A stretch of DNA of 64,000 nt from Carnobacterium iners (GCF_900177385.1 NZ_FXBJ01000002.1:2454607-2518606), one strand, 5' to 3'; shown: positions 46,479-57,428, numbered from the stretch's first letter. Notes: generated from the sequence alone by a model not told the origin. Numbers and translations: made by a program.

Positions 46479-47381
46479 ATGAGCTGGCGTGTTGTCTATA
46501 TTGAAAAATCTGATTACTTAAGATTGTATCTTGATAATTTAAAAGTTATTCGAGAAGATACGGAAATTTTGATACCGCTTACTGATATTCATACAATCAT
46601 TGTCGATAACCAGCAAACCGTTGTAACTGCCCGCTTGCTAAATAAATTAGCAGATTACCATATTCTCTTAATTTTCTGTGATGAAAAACACTTACCCAAT
46701 ATTTATGCTCTTTCTCCTCATAGTCATCATCAGTCTTCTAGAGTTCTGGAAAGGCAAGTTAAATGGTCTACTGAAATGAAAGGCTTGATGTGGCAAAAAA
46801 TTATTCAAATAAAAATAGCGAATCAAGCTTCCGTATTAGCTCATTTAAGAAAAGATTCTACTTCAATTGAAGCAATGCATCGTTATTCTGATGATGTTAA
46901 CTTTTCTGATCAAACGAATCGTGAAGGTCATGCTGCTAAACTTTATTTTAAAACGTTGTTTGGAAGTTCCTTTACTAGGGATCGAGACAGCTTTGACGGA
47001 ATTAACTCTGGTTTAAATTATGGTTATATTGTCCTTCGTTCAACCGTTGCTAGAACAATTGTGGCTTCGGGTTTACAACCTTCTTTTGGTATTGGGCATT
47101 ACAACCAATACAATGCTTTTAATTTAGCTGATGACCTTATTGAACCCTTTCGTCCTGTCATTGATTTATGGATCAGCATTATGTGCCAAGAAGATACTTA
47201 TTTAGACTTAAAAACTAAACAAAAAATTGTTCACTTAATTAGCAATAACAAACTATTGATTGGCAATCAAAAACAAACTATTCTGAACGCGATTGAAATA
47301 CTTGTTCAATCTTTTATTAAAGGAATGAATGAGAATAATACCGAACTATTGGTTTACCCTGCCAATGGCATCTCCTTATAG
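46479..47381 (+). CDS. cas1: Cas1 integrase
   Basis: 300-aa metal-dependent integrase that with Cas2 inserts new spacers. Start ATG 46,479 (MSWRVVYIEKS) with AAAGGAG upstream; the in-frame ATG at 46,434 lies inside the tracrRNA terminator and is rejected. Metal ligands E149 (NREGHAAKLYF), H207 (FGIGHYNQYNAFN) and E222 (DLIEPFRPVID) match those of type II-A Cas1 in spacing. The gene overlaps cas2 by 17 bases. Confidence 0.95.
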   Translation: MSWRVVYIEKSDYLRLYLDNLKVIREDTEILIPLTDIHTIIVDNQQTVVTARLLNKLADYHILLIFCDEKHLPNIYALSPHSHHQSSRVLERQVKWSTEMKGLMWQKIIQIKIANQASVLAHLRKDSTSIEAMHRYSDDVNFSDQTNREGHAAKLYFKTLFGSSFTRDRDSFDGINSGLNYGYIVLRSTVARTIVASGLQPSFGIGHYNQYNAFNLADDLIEPFRPVIDLWISIMCQEDTYLDLKTKQKIVHLISNNKLLIGNQKQTILNAIEILVQSFIKGMNENNTELLVYPANGISL

Positions 47382-47694
47382 AATTATGCGTTTAGTTTTA
47401 TTTTTTGATTTGCCAATGAATACAAAAAGTGAGCGACGAACTTATTCAAGATTCAGAAAGTATTTAATTAATAACGGTTTTACAATGGTTCAATTTTCAG
47501 TCTACGCAAAAATTTTCCCAAATCGATCAAGTTTAGATAATTATATGATGGGGTTAAGAAATAACCTCCCAAAACATGGTTCTATTCGGGCTATGGCTGT
47601 GACTGAAAAACAATACAGCAATATGTTTTTGCTTGTTGGTGATAAAACCCTTACTGAAAAAGCTATTACCGAAGATCCGATGGTGATTTTATGA
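47365..47694 (+). CDS. cas2: Cas2
   Basis: 109-aa partner of Cas1 in spacer integration: MRLVLFFDLPMNTKSERRTYSRFRKYL is the ferredoxin-like N-terminus with the conserved Asp in FDLP. ATG 47,365 (MASPYRIMRLV) is preferred because type II-A Cas2 proteins carry a short Tyr/Arg-containing lead before this strand; ATG 47,386 is the alternative. It overlaps cas1 upstream and csn2 (ATGA) downstream, so translation is coupled. Confidence 0.94.
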   Translation: MASPYRIMRLVLFFDLPMNTKSERRTYSRFRKYLINNGFTMVQFSVYAKIFPNRSSLDNYMMGLRNNLPKHGSIRAMAVTEKQYSNMFLLVGDKTLTEKAITEDPMVIL

Positions 47695-48653
47695 AGGAAT
47701 GGCACATTAAAGACTCTGTACGAGTAACTTCATTCTTAGTTGATAAAGTGACTATTTTAAAAGGTGAGCAAAAAGAATGGTGTCAATTAGTTGAATATTT
47801 TAGCGATTACTTCAGCTATAAAGGTATACAAATAAACCTTTTTGAAAACCAAACATTGATTCCAAGAAGAGACTTTCTATTCCAAATTCTTTCTCCAAAT
47901 GATCCAACAAAATTTATTAGTTTAGAGAAAGCTTTAATTCGACAAGAAAAAGAATTTTTGACTAATCTTGAGTTTTCTCCATTTTATAAACAATTAGTTG
48001 AAAGCTGGGAAGAATTGATTGAAGAAGTTGATTTTTTAAATACTCAACAAAAAACAAACACAACTCACTACACTTTGTTGCCTTTCGATAAAAAATGGAT
48101 TCAAACTAGCTTATCTTTTTCAAAAAAAAATTCTGCTCAACTATCTCATTATGAAAAATTAATTCTTCAAATTAATGTATTAGAAGAATCAATAAGTGAT
48201 AAAAAATTAATTATCTATATACAATTTCCTGAAGTGGTGCTTTCAGATAAGGAATTAGAACATTTTATTTATTACCTTCAACAGTCTCCTAATGGGATTC
48301 TCTATTTTATTCAAACAGAAAATCCTTCTCTTTTTCCTACCAATATTGTTTACAAAGAAAAAATAAGAAATAAAACTATTTGTTATGCTGTTAAAGATCA
48401 ATTAATCTCAAAAATTCCTTCTAGTTGGTCTGAAGAAACATTTCAACATGCTTGTAATTGGTATATGATACTTGTGGATAAGTACGCGCAAGAAACCGTT
48501 CTTTTATCTTTAAAAACTGTGGATAACTTATCTATTTTTATCTATGTTTACTCACTTTTTATTCTTACCAATACTCCTGTAATAGTTGATCTAACTGCAG
48601 TTACAGCCAATATAAAAAAATATTTTGAAAATTTAATACAAGATAAGGTATAA
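47691..48653 (+). CDS. csn2: Csn2-like spacer acquisition protein, long form
   Basis: 320-aa protein in the position of Csn2, overlapping cas2 by 4 bases and ending 10 bases before the array. Csn2 forms ring tetramers around DNA ends and assists Cas1-Cas2. Classical Csn2 is about 220 aa; longer variants of 320-350 aa are known in other type II-A loci. The visible pattern is an N-terminal beta-rich part (VRVTSFLVDKVTILKGEQKEW), LLPFDKKWIQTSLS near 125, and a P-loop-fold-like body without a Walker A motif. Family identity rests mainly on synteny and length. Its 3' end carries the array promoter. Confidence 0.75.
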   Translation: MKEWHIKDSVRVTSFLVDKVTILKGEQKEWCQLVEYFSDYFSYKGIQINLFENQTLIPRRDFLFQILSPNDPTKFISLEKALIRQEKEFLTNLEFSPFYKQLVESWEELIEEVDFLNTQQKTNTTHYTLLPFDKKWIQTSLSFSKKNSAQLSHYEKLILQINVLEESISDKKLIIYIQFPEVVLSDKELEHFIYYLQQSPNGILYFIQTENPSLFPTNIVYKEKIRNKTICYAVKDQLISKIPSSWSEETFQHACNWYMILVDKYAQETVLLSLKTVDNLSIFIYVYSLFILTNTPVIVDLTAVTANIKKYFENLIQDKV

Positions 48654-48654
48654 T
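48625..48654 (+). promoter_or_regulatory. CRISPR array promoter inside the csn2 3' end
   Basis: TTGAAA (48,625-48,630), an 18-base spacer and TATAAT (48,649-48,654, overlapping the csn2 stop) place the start near 48,661, right at the first repeat. Confidence 0.7.
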
Positions 48655-48663
48655 TAAATTGGT

Positions 48664-48709
48664 ATTTTGGTACTCTCGCATCTTTTGGTATTTTGGTACA
48701 GATAAGGAC
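48664..48709 (+). repeat. Scrambled leader-end repeat
   Basis: A repeat truncated after position 26 (48,664-48,689) runs directly into a second, internally deleted repeat, ATTTTGGTAC + AG + ATAAGGA + C (48,690-48,709). The breakpoints fall at the TTTTGGTA direct repeat inside the CRISPR repeat, suggesting slippage. Confidence 0.75.
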
Positions 48710-51700
48710 TCTTTGATAACTAGTGTTTCCACCATTGATTTTGGTACTCTCGCATCTTTTGGTATAAGGAAACCAGTAACTAATGCCACGACCACCATAA
48801 TCCATTTTGGTACTCTCGCATCTTTTGGTATAAGGAAACTTATTTGTTTTACTATTCTACACTTACATCATTTTGGTACTCTCGCATCTTTTGGTATAAG
48901 GAAACAGTAGATGAAGTCAAAATGCTTCAAAAGGAATTTTGGTACTCTCGCATCTTTTGGTATAAGGAAACCTCACCTGTTTCGGATTGTAGCAACTTAT
49001 TATTTTGGTACTCTCGCATCTTTTGGTATAAGGAAACAAGATTGATTTACAAAAAACAACTAGTCACATTTTGGTACTCTCGCATCTTTTGGTATAAGGA
49101 AACCGTTTTCAATATCAAATGGTAGTCGGTAACATTTTGGTACTCTCGCATCTTTTGGTATAAGGAAACTTGCTAGTGCAGGTAAACGTATACTAAGTGA
49201 TTTTGGTACTCTCGCATCTTTTGGTATAAGGAAACTCATCGTGAGTCATCAATTCTTGTACTGCTATTTTGGTACTCTCGCATCTTTTGGTATAAGGAAA
49301 CTCCTCTTGAAGTAATTCAATATGGTGACCCATTTTGGTACTCTCGCATCTTTTGGTATAAGGAAACTAGCTAAAGCGCCACTAAACGGTATGATTGATT
49401 TTGGTACTCTCGCATCTTTTGGTATAAGGAAACCATATTTATCTCTTAGCTTTTTAGCTGATAATTTTGGTACTCTCGCATCTTTTGGTATAAGGAAACA
49501 CGTGTCTGCTTAATGCGTCACTTGTATCTATTTTGGTACTCTCGCATCTTTTGGTATAAGGAAACTTATGGTGGCGTTTCTAAACGGAATAACTTATTTT
49601 GGTACTCTCGCATCTTTTGGTATAAGGAAACGGTTCACCTTCTTCATTCCTGTCAAGTACCATTTTGGTACTCTCGCATCTTTTGGTATAAGGAAACCGA
49701 ACATGGAGCTAGGCAGTTTCAAAAATTATTTTGGTACTCTCGCATCTTTTGGTATAAGGAAACTTTCTACTTATGCTATCTCAAAAGCAACTGATTTTGG
49801 TACTCTCGCATCTTTTGGTATAAGGAAACCAAACCCAAAGTACTTATACTACAATAATGATTTTGGTACTCTCGCATCTTTTGGTATAAGGAAACCTCTA
49901 TATGTTTTAATATCATATTCCATGTATTTTGGTACTCTCGCATCTTTTGGTATAAGGAAACCGGTATGCCATTCCGTCAAAATATTTAATCTATTTTGGT
50001 ACTCTCGCATCTTTTGGTATAAGGAAACCATTGGTTCCATAGGTAGGTTTTCTGGACCATTTTGGTACTCTCGCATCTTTTGGTATAAGGAAACAAGCTC
50101 ATTCAATTATTTTGAGAAAAGACGATTTTGGTACTCTCGCATCTTTTGGTATAAGGAAACTAATTCTGGTATAAAAATAGATACTATGTCATTTTGGTAC
50201 TCTCGCATCTTTTGGTATAAGGAAACGGTCAAAAGATAAAACAGTAACAGCATCCTATTTTGGTACTCTCGCATCTTTTGGTATAAGGAAACTAGCAAAA
50301 AGAAAACCTAAAGTCACTCCTTTATTTTGGTACTCTCGCATCTTTTGGTATAAGGAAACAATTATAGTCTCACTTGGTATACAAGAGGAATTTTGGTACT
50401 CTCGCATCTTTTGGTATAAGGAAACCAGTGTACGGTCAACTGTTAACCATGAACCATTTTGGTACTCTCGCATCTTTTGGTATAAGGAAACGATGGTTGA
50501 TTGTCTGTCATTCCAGCCCCTATTTTGGTACTCTCGCATCTTTTGGTATAAGGAAACTTTCGAGAAGAAACTAACAAATATTGAACGATTTTGGTACTCT
50601 CGCATCTTTTGGTATAAGGAAACTTTGCTGCAGGTTTAATGTATGCAGGAGTATTTTGGTACTCTCGCATCTTTTGGTATAAGGAAACAAAAAAGGATAG
50701 CGTTATCCACAAATAAAGATTTTGGTACTCTCGCATCTTTTGGTATAAGGAAACATCTAATGCGTCATAAGTTCCTTCAACTGTATTTTGGTACTCTCGC
50801 ATCTTTTGGTATAAGGAAACAAGTATTTAACTTGTTTTCTTCAGGCTACTATTTTGGTACTCTCGCATCTTTTGGTATAAGGAAACCGTGTGGTTGTGAT
50901 AGAAAATATTTACTTATAATTTTGGTACTCTCGCATCTTTTGGTATAAGGAAACTGGTTGTCAAAATGCCTAGAGGCAGATACGATTTTGGTACTCTCGC
51001 ATCTTTTGGTATAAGGAAACGATTCAACAGCTCGATTTGAAGTTCAATAGATTTTGGTACTCTCGCATCTTTTGGTATAAGGAAACCCATGCCTACCCCG
51101 TTAGCCTCGGCGATGGATTTTGGTACTCTCGCATCTTTTGGTATAAGGAAACTAAGGTTGCACAAGATACAGGACAGTCAGTATTTTGGTACTCTCGCAT
51201 CTTTTGGTATAAGGAAACTGTCATTGTACTGTTTAAAATGCCAAACAATTTTGGTACTCTCGCATCTTTTGGTATAAGGAAACTAATATAATATAGCTTT
51301 TCTTGTTCAGTTATTTTGGTACTCTCGCATCTTTTGGTATAAGGAAACCACCTTACATTCTTGATTGAGTTTAATTAGTATTTTGGTACTCTCGCATCTT
51401 TTGGTATAAGGAAACTTCTGAAGTTATATAATCAATTACTACATCATTTTGGTACTCTCGCATCTTTTGGTATAAGGAAACATCAATCATTTCTGATAAT
51501 TTAAAAACATCATTTTGGTACTCTCGCATCTTTTGGTATAAGGAAACTTTAACATCAAACTTTTTTTTGTTTGTTCTATTTTGGTACTCTCGCATCTTTT
51601 GGTATAAGGAAACAATCTTTTCAATCTGTTTAGCTTTCAATGGATTTTGGTACTCTCGCATCTTTTGGTATAAGGAAACTCGGATTGACCATTGATTTAT

Positions 51701-54700
51701 TTTTAAAGTATTTTGGTACTCTCGCATCTTTTGGTATAAGGAAACAATGATAGCATGTTTACTAGAGTTAACCTTATTTTGGTACTCTCGCATCTTTTGG
51801 TATAAGGAAACAGTTATCTTCATTGGTGATTTGTTAACTCTATTTTGGTACTCTCGCATCTTTTGGTATAAGGAAACCGATTTTAATATAGACCCGACAC
51901 TCTCATATATTTTGGTACTCTCGCATCTTTTGGTATAAGGAAACAGTAGTCCGACTACTTTTGTTAACGGATCTAAATTTTGGTACTCTCGCATCTTTTG
52001 GTATAAGGAAACCTAAAGCAGTAGCAACGAGACCTATTACTCGATTTTGGTACTCTCGCATCTTTTGGTATAAGGAAACATAATCATAACGGATAAGGAG
52101 TGTTGATATATTTTGGTACTCTCGCATCTTTTGGTATAAGGAAACCTTTTCTGTTATCGTCATTGATTTCATATCCATTTTGGTACTCTCGCATCTTTTG
52201 GTATAAGGAAACCAAAAATACTATCCAATCATTTTACTGTATTATTTTGGTACTCTCGCATCTTTTGGTATAAGGAAACATTTTTACAACAGGTTTAGCG
52301 TTTAAATGTATTTTGGTACTCTCGCATCTTTTGGTATAAGGAAACCTTAGGTATAGGCAAAACAGCATAAGTGTGATTTTGGTACTCTCGCATCTTTTGG
52401 TATAAGGAAACCTCTTTCTTTGTAAGTTTTATCAAGCCCGTATTTTGGTACTCTCGCATCTTTTGGTATAAGGAAACAGTATGAGAATACTCTTTTCTGC
52501 TGTTGATATTTTGGTACTCTCGCATCTTTTGGTATAAGGAAACATCTTTGCAACTTAACATCTTCAGCCAATGATTTTGGTACTCTCGCATCTTTTGGTA
52601 TAAGGAAACAGCTGATGTTCTAGGCTTATCTATACAGGCATTTTGGTACTCTCGCATCTTTTGGTATAAGGAAACATATTCGAGAAGGCATTGTTTTACT
52701 ATAAGATTTTGGTACTCTCGCATCTTTTGGTATAAGGAAACATATTCGAGAAGGCATTGTTTTACTATAAGATTTTGGTACTCTCGCATCTTTTGGTATA
52801 AGGAAACAGAAGAAGTTATATTCATGGCAATGGGTGGATTTTGGTACTCTCGCATCTTTTGGTATAAGGAAACTCATTCATGTCTTCATTTTTGTTGTAT
52901 TGCATTTTGGTACTCTCGCATCTTTTGGTATAAGGAAACCTTAATGGAGGCTTTTGGTTATCCTAATACATTTTGGTACTCTCGCATCTTTTGGTATAAG
53001 GAAACGTTTCTAGGTGGTCTAAATCATCTAGTGTAATTTTGGTACTCTCGCATCTTTTGGTATAAGGAAACCAATTAAATTGAGTTGCCTTTGTATATGT
53101 TATTTTGGTACTCTCGCATCTTTTGGTATAAGGAAACTTGATAGTCTCAACTCCGAAGATCTTAGGTATTTTGGTACTCTCGCATCTTTTGGTATAAGGA
53201 AACTCATTGTCTCCTTGTCTAATACTGTAAAAGATTTTGGTACTCTCGCATCTTTTGGTATAAGGAAACACCTTTTAAATCAGTTTGAGACTTAGCATTA
53301 TTTTGGTACTCTCGCATCTTTTGGTATAAGGAAACTATACTTATTTTTTTCTTCTTCGTAGTTCGATTTTGGTACTCTCGCATCTTTTGGTATAAGGAAA
53401 CACGATGATAAACATTTTTTTGTTTCCACCAATTTTGGTACTCTCGCATCTTTTGGTATAAGGAAACTAAAGGTAAATAAGGCGAAAGGTGATACGTATT
53501 TTGGTACTCTCGCATCTTTTGGTATAAGGAAACTCTGTTTAATAGCATTAACAAAAGTGGCGTATTTTGGTACTCTCGCATCTTTTGGTATAAGGAAACA
53601 TCTTAAAACAATGCCTAAACCCACCCTTAATTTTGGTACTCTCGCATCTTTTGGTATAAGGAAACAATAAAGGAATGAAGATGGAACTTAGCGTAATTTT
53701 GGTACTCTCGCATCTTTTGGTATAAGGAAACACATCTTCAAATTGTGCTTTTGATAACGTGGATTTTGGTACTCTCGCATCTTTTGGTATAAGGAAACCG
53801 TTGTAACTCTTTGATTGTTTCGATTCCTATTTTGGTACTCTCGCATCTTTTGGTATAAGGAAACTTTTTGTTGCTTCCTAACTCTACTACTTCAATTTTG
53901 GTACTCTCGCATCTTTTGGTATAAGGAAACCACTTGTTGGTATGGCGGTCAAGTCTGCAGATTTTGGTACTCTCGCATCTTTTGGTATAAGGAAACTAAG
54001 TAATTGATTTAAATCCAATTCAATCCATTTTGGTACTCTCGCATCTTTTGGTATAAGGAAACTGGATTGAAAGATGCTTTCGGTTTCTTAATATTTTGGT
54101 ACTCTCGCATCTTTTGGTATAAGGAAACTCATTCATCTGTTTAGTAACGTATTTGATTATTTTGGTACTCTCGCATCTTTTGGTATAAGGAAACACCACC
54201 CCGATGGGGAAAGCTTACCTTAGGATTTTGGTACTCTCGCATCTTTTGGTATAAGGAAACAGTTATGTTTGAATTAAAAAACGAAGCATTATTTTGGTAC
54301 TTCTCGCATCTTTTGGTATAAGGAAACTCGATTGCTATCATATTCCAGCTTTGTGCTATTTTGGTACTCTCGCATCTTTTGGTATAAGGAAACCATCTTC
54401 AAATTGTGCTTTTGATAACGTTGATTTTGGTACTCTCGCATCTTTTGGTATAAGGAAACCTCTAGGTAGCCCTGTAGGAAGGGCTCCTGATTTTGGTACT
54501 CTCGCATCTTTTGGTATAAGGAAACTTTTATACTTTGATCGTGCATATAATAGCAATTTTGGTACTCTCGCATCTTTTGGTATAAGGAAACTTGTTGCAG
54601 ATGAAAACGTTGAACAAGGTTATTTTGGTACTCTCGCATCTTTTGGTATAAGGAAACTCTCCCATAACAACGATTGATCCCCAGTGTATTTTGGTACTCT

Positions 54701-54819
54701 CGCATCTTTTGGTATAAGGAAACTGGGACGAGATTAACTTTGAATTGGATTGGATTTTGGTACTCTCGCATCTTTTGGTATAAGGAAACGTCTTAATTGC
54801 ATTTTTCTTTCTGGATTAT

Positions 54820-55276
54820 ATTTTGGTACTCTCGCATCTTTTGGTATAAGGAAATATTTTTTGATTAATTTTGGTACTCTCGCATCTTTTGGTATAAGGA
54901 AACGTTTTTTCGGCTTGATCTAAAGGATATAATTTTGGTACTCTCGCATCTTTTGGTATAAGGAAAAAAATCTGACACTCGGGTATCTCGCTTTTGGTAC
55001 TCTCGCATCTTTTGGTATCATTCTCGCATTTTTGGTATAAGGAAACTTTTTTCCCACACCTTGATATTTTGGTACTCTCGCATCTTTTGGTATAAGGAAA
55101 CTTCTTTTAAGGGTACTCTCTTTTGGTATAAGGAAACTCGAACTCGATATTTTGGTACTCTCGCATCTTTTGTATTCGGGGTAATTTTGGTACTCTCGCA
55201 TCTTTTGGTATAAGGAAACTCAACTCTTCTTAGATGGTGGATTTTGGTACTCTCGCATCTTTTAGTATAAGGAAAC
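54820..55276 (+). repeat. Degraded distal end of the CRISPR array
   Basis: Ten or so repeat fragments are spaced irregularly. 54,820 ends GAAAT; 54,868 follows after a 12-base spacer; 54,932 loses its 3' end; 54,991 starts with C and is interrupted; 55,111-55,137 lacks the GCATC core; 55,149 is cut after position 24; 55,241 has TTAGTATAAGG. This is the pattern expected of the oldest, trailer end, though more extreme than usual. Confidence 0.85.
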
Positions 55277-55755
55277 TTCATCTTTTATAAATTCGTTAAG
55301 TCTAATTTCAATAAAATTCTATTTTTCAGTCTACACTTTCCATCTCTTCTTTAACCCTATTCTCACGGTCTATCTCTAAAAAAATAGGCATATGATCACT
55401 ATGCAAAATCCAATCTTTATAAATACCAATAGTCAGGTTGTCTACCCATTCTCTCTTACAAAAAAAATAATCAATATGATAAGGTCGATGACTATGACGA
55501 TACATATAATATGTCGCATATTTTTCTGATCCAGCGACAGTATCTGTTAAGGAATGGTAAGTACTTACCAAACCAATAGATGCCAGTTCATCACCCCTGA
55601 ATGAGTTCGTCGTTTATATTTTTCATCCCAGATGGCGTTACTATTAAAGTCCCCACCTATTAATGTGTTTCTTATCTGTTTTTATAGATTTGTAAGTAAA
55701 CATAGATCTTCTATATAATTATTGCACCCCCATATTCCTAATAAATCAAATGTAT

Positions 55756-57428
55756 CCTGAATAATTCATAGCTTTTCTAAAAATACTAATCGATGTTGAT
55801 TTTACAGCGTTTAAACTAATTTGCTTTATCACCCATTAGGTGATGAAAAAGAACCCCTTTCTGCTATGGTTATATCATCACAACCAACCAATAGAAAGGG
55901 GTTCTCTCAATGATTACTTTACAAGAAAAAGCAATGAAATTCAATAACCATTTATATGTCTCTCATACAGGTGGTCGTTTATCGAGTGATTCAGGATTAA
56001 TTTAGTTGATGAATTAATGGATACTTTTCATTTTGAAGAATTGTCAAAAAAACTCATTCATATAATGAAAATCGTCGCTATTGGAAACACACTAACCATA
56101 AAATTTTAAAACAACTAATTCTTCAACTAATTGCTGGCTATAAAGCTGATTCGTCTGCGACTATCTTACAATATGATCCAGTATTACAAACTCTATTACA
56201 AGAAGAGTGTTTGGCTTCTCAACCGACTATCTCTCGGTTTCTTGATCGCATTACAGACCAAACGATTAATGATTTACAAACCTTTAATCAAACATTAATT
56301 GACCAAGCGAGATTTGTTCGCAATGATATGAATATGATTATTGATTTGGATTCTACACACTCTGATACCTTCGGTATTCAGGAACAACAGATTATAATGC
56401 CCACTATCGAACAAACGGTTATCATCCATTAGTCGCATTCGGTGGATTAACGGGCGATTTTTTAAAAGCTAAACTTCGTTCAGGAAATCAATACACGTCT
56501 AAAGGAGTTAAAGAGTTTCTTGAACCGTTATTAGATCATTACAATCAAGCAGTCCCTACGACAGATATTTTAGTGCGTGGAGATAGTGGATTTGCAACAC
56601 CTGATATTTATGAGTTATGCGAAGAATATGGGTCAAACTTTGTCATTCGCCTAAAACATAATAATAATTTATACCGATTAGCAGAAGAGTTTGTGTATTA
56701 CGACGATAATTATCCTTGGAATGAAAAAGAAGAATACTATTATTCCGTTTCCTATCAAGCAGCGTCTTGGTCTAAACCGCGTAGAGTATGCATTCAATCC
56801 ATTCGAGAAATAGGTGAATTACTTTTCAAGCATACGTTTATTGTCACAAATTTTTCAGAAAATATTTCATCAAAACAAGTTTTTAAGACGTATAAAAGCG
56901 TGGTGCTATGGAAAACTACATTAAAGAAGCAAAAAATGGTTTCTATTTTGATAAGACAGATAGCCCTAAATTTATTGAAATCATGCACGTATGATGATAA
57001 GTGTCCTTGCATACAACCTAATCAATTTTTTGCGTACAACTTGTTTTGATAAAAATTATAAAGGACTTCAAATTAATACGATTCGTCTTCGCTTATTCAA
57101 AGTAGCTGGCAAACTAGTGAGTACTGCGAGAGAAATGTATCTAAAAATTTCTAGTTCGCATGTTTATCAAGCGGAGTTTTATGCCGTCTTTAATCGAATC
57201 CAAAGGATTCGGCATTATATTTAAAAACTCCTTAATTTTTTTAAAAAAAACCAATCAAAACCAAGGACCAACTATGCCCAAAATTCGTACTTTCTTAATG
57301 AGAAACCAATAAATAAATGAATTAAGTACCAAAAAGTAAAACTATTAAACGTTAATTTGAAAAAAATTTGAAAAAAGTGTGTTAATTGATTAAAAACAAC
57401 AAAAAATTAAAGGTATGAATTATTCAGG
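55756..57428 (+). mobile_element. IS1380-family insertion sequence, 1673 bp
   Basis: Terminal inverted repeats are exact for 15 bases (CCTGAATAATTCATA at 55,756-55,770 and its complement at 57,414-57,428). The flanks carry a 5-bp direct target duplication, TGTAT (55,751-55,755 and 57,429-57,433). The size, ends and transposase type fit the IS1380 family. A 13-bp hairpin (AGAACCCCTTTCT, 55,850-55,862 with 55,893-55,905) just before the transposase could block read-in transcription. Intact ends but a broken transposase mean it could move only if helped in trans. Confidence 0.9.
55910..57224 (+). pseudogene. IS1380-family transposase, frameshifted
   Basis: DDE transposase whose pieces read in order MITLQEKAMKFNNH, ILQLIAGYKADSSA, MIIDLDSTHSDTFG (first Asp), LVAFGGLTGDFLKAKLR, LVRGDSGFATP (second Asp), then KRGAMENYIKEAKNG (Glu) and VLAYNLINFLR. 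At least five single-base shifts separate them (near 55,999, 56,060, 56,385, 56,900 and 56,985), and one creates the early stop after GLI. The protein would be about 435 aa if intact. Confidence 0.88.

Larger units (their letters stand above)
48664..55276 (+). CRISPR. Type II-A CRISPR array, about 103 repeats
   Basis: The 36-base repeat begins ATTTTGGTACTCTCGC and ends TATAAGGAAAC, with spacers of 29-32 (mostly 30) bases. I count about 103 repeats or fragments. Unit 1 (48,664) is scrambled; units 2-93 (48,738-54,789) look full length and apparently invariant except for a 1-base insertion near 54,301; units after 54,820 are degraded. Orientation follows S. aureus (GTTTTAGTACTC...), the tracrRNA anti-repeat pairs with the plus-strand RNA, and the promoter at 48.65 kb makes the left end the leader side. 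Spacers after units 62 and 63 are identical; those after 77 and 87 differ by one base. Within each repeat TTTTGGTA occurs twice (positions 2-9 and 20-27). Confidence 0.98.

Noticed and set aside
48659..55281. Many overlapping open frames on both strands encoding repeated FGTLASFGIRK, FWYSRIFWYKET, FLIPKDARVPK or SLYQKMREYQN peptides
   Set aside because: The repeat unit is 66 bases, a multiple of three, so the CRISPR array stays open in several frames. These are not proteins.
55910..57224. Programmed frameshifting in the IS transposase
   Set aside because: IS1380 transposases are single-frame proteins. Five scattered shifts, one giving an immediate stop after 30 codons, do not fit a programmed site.
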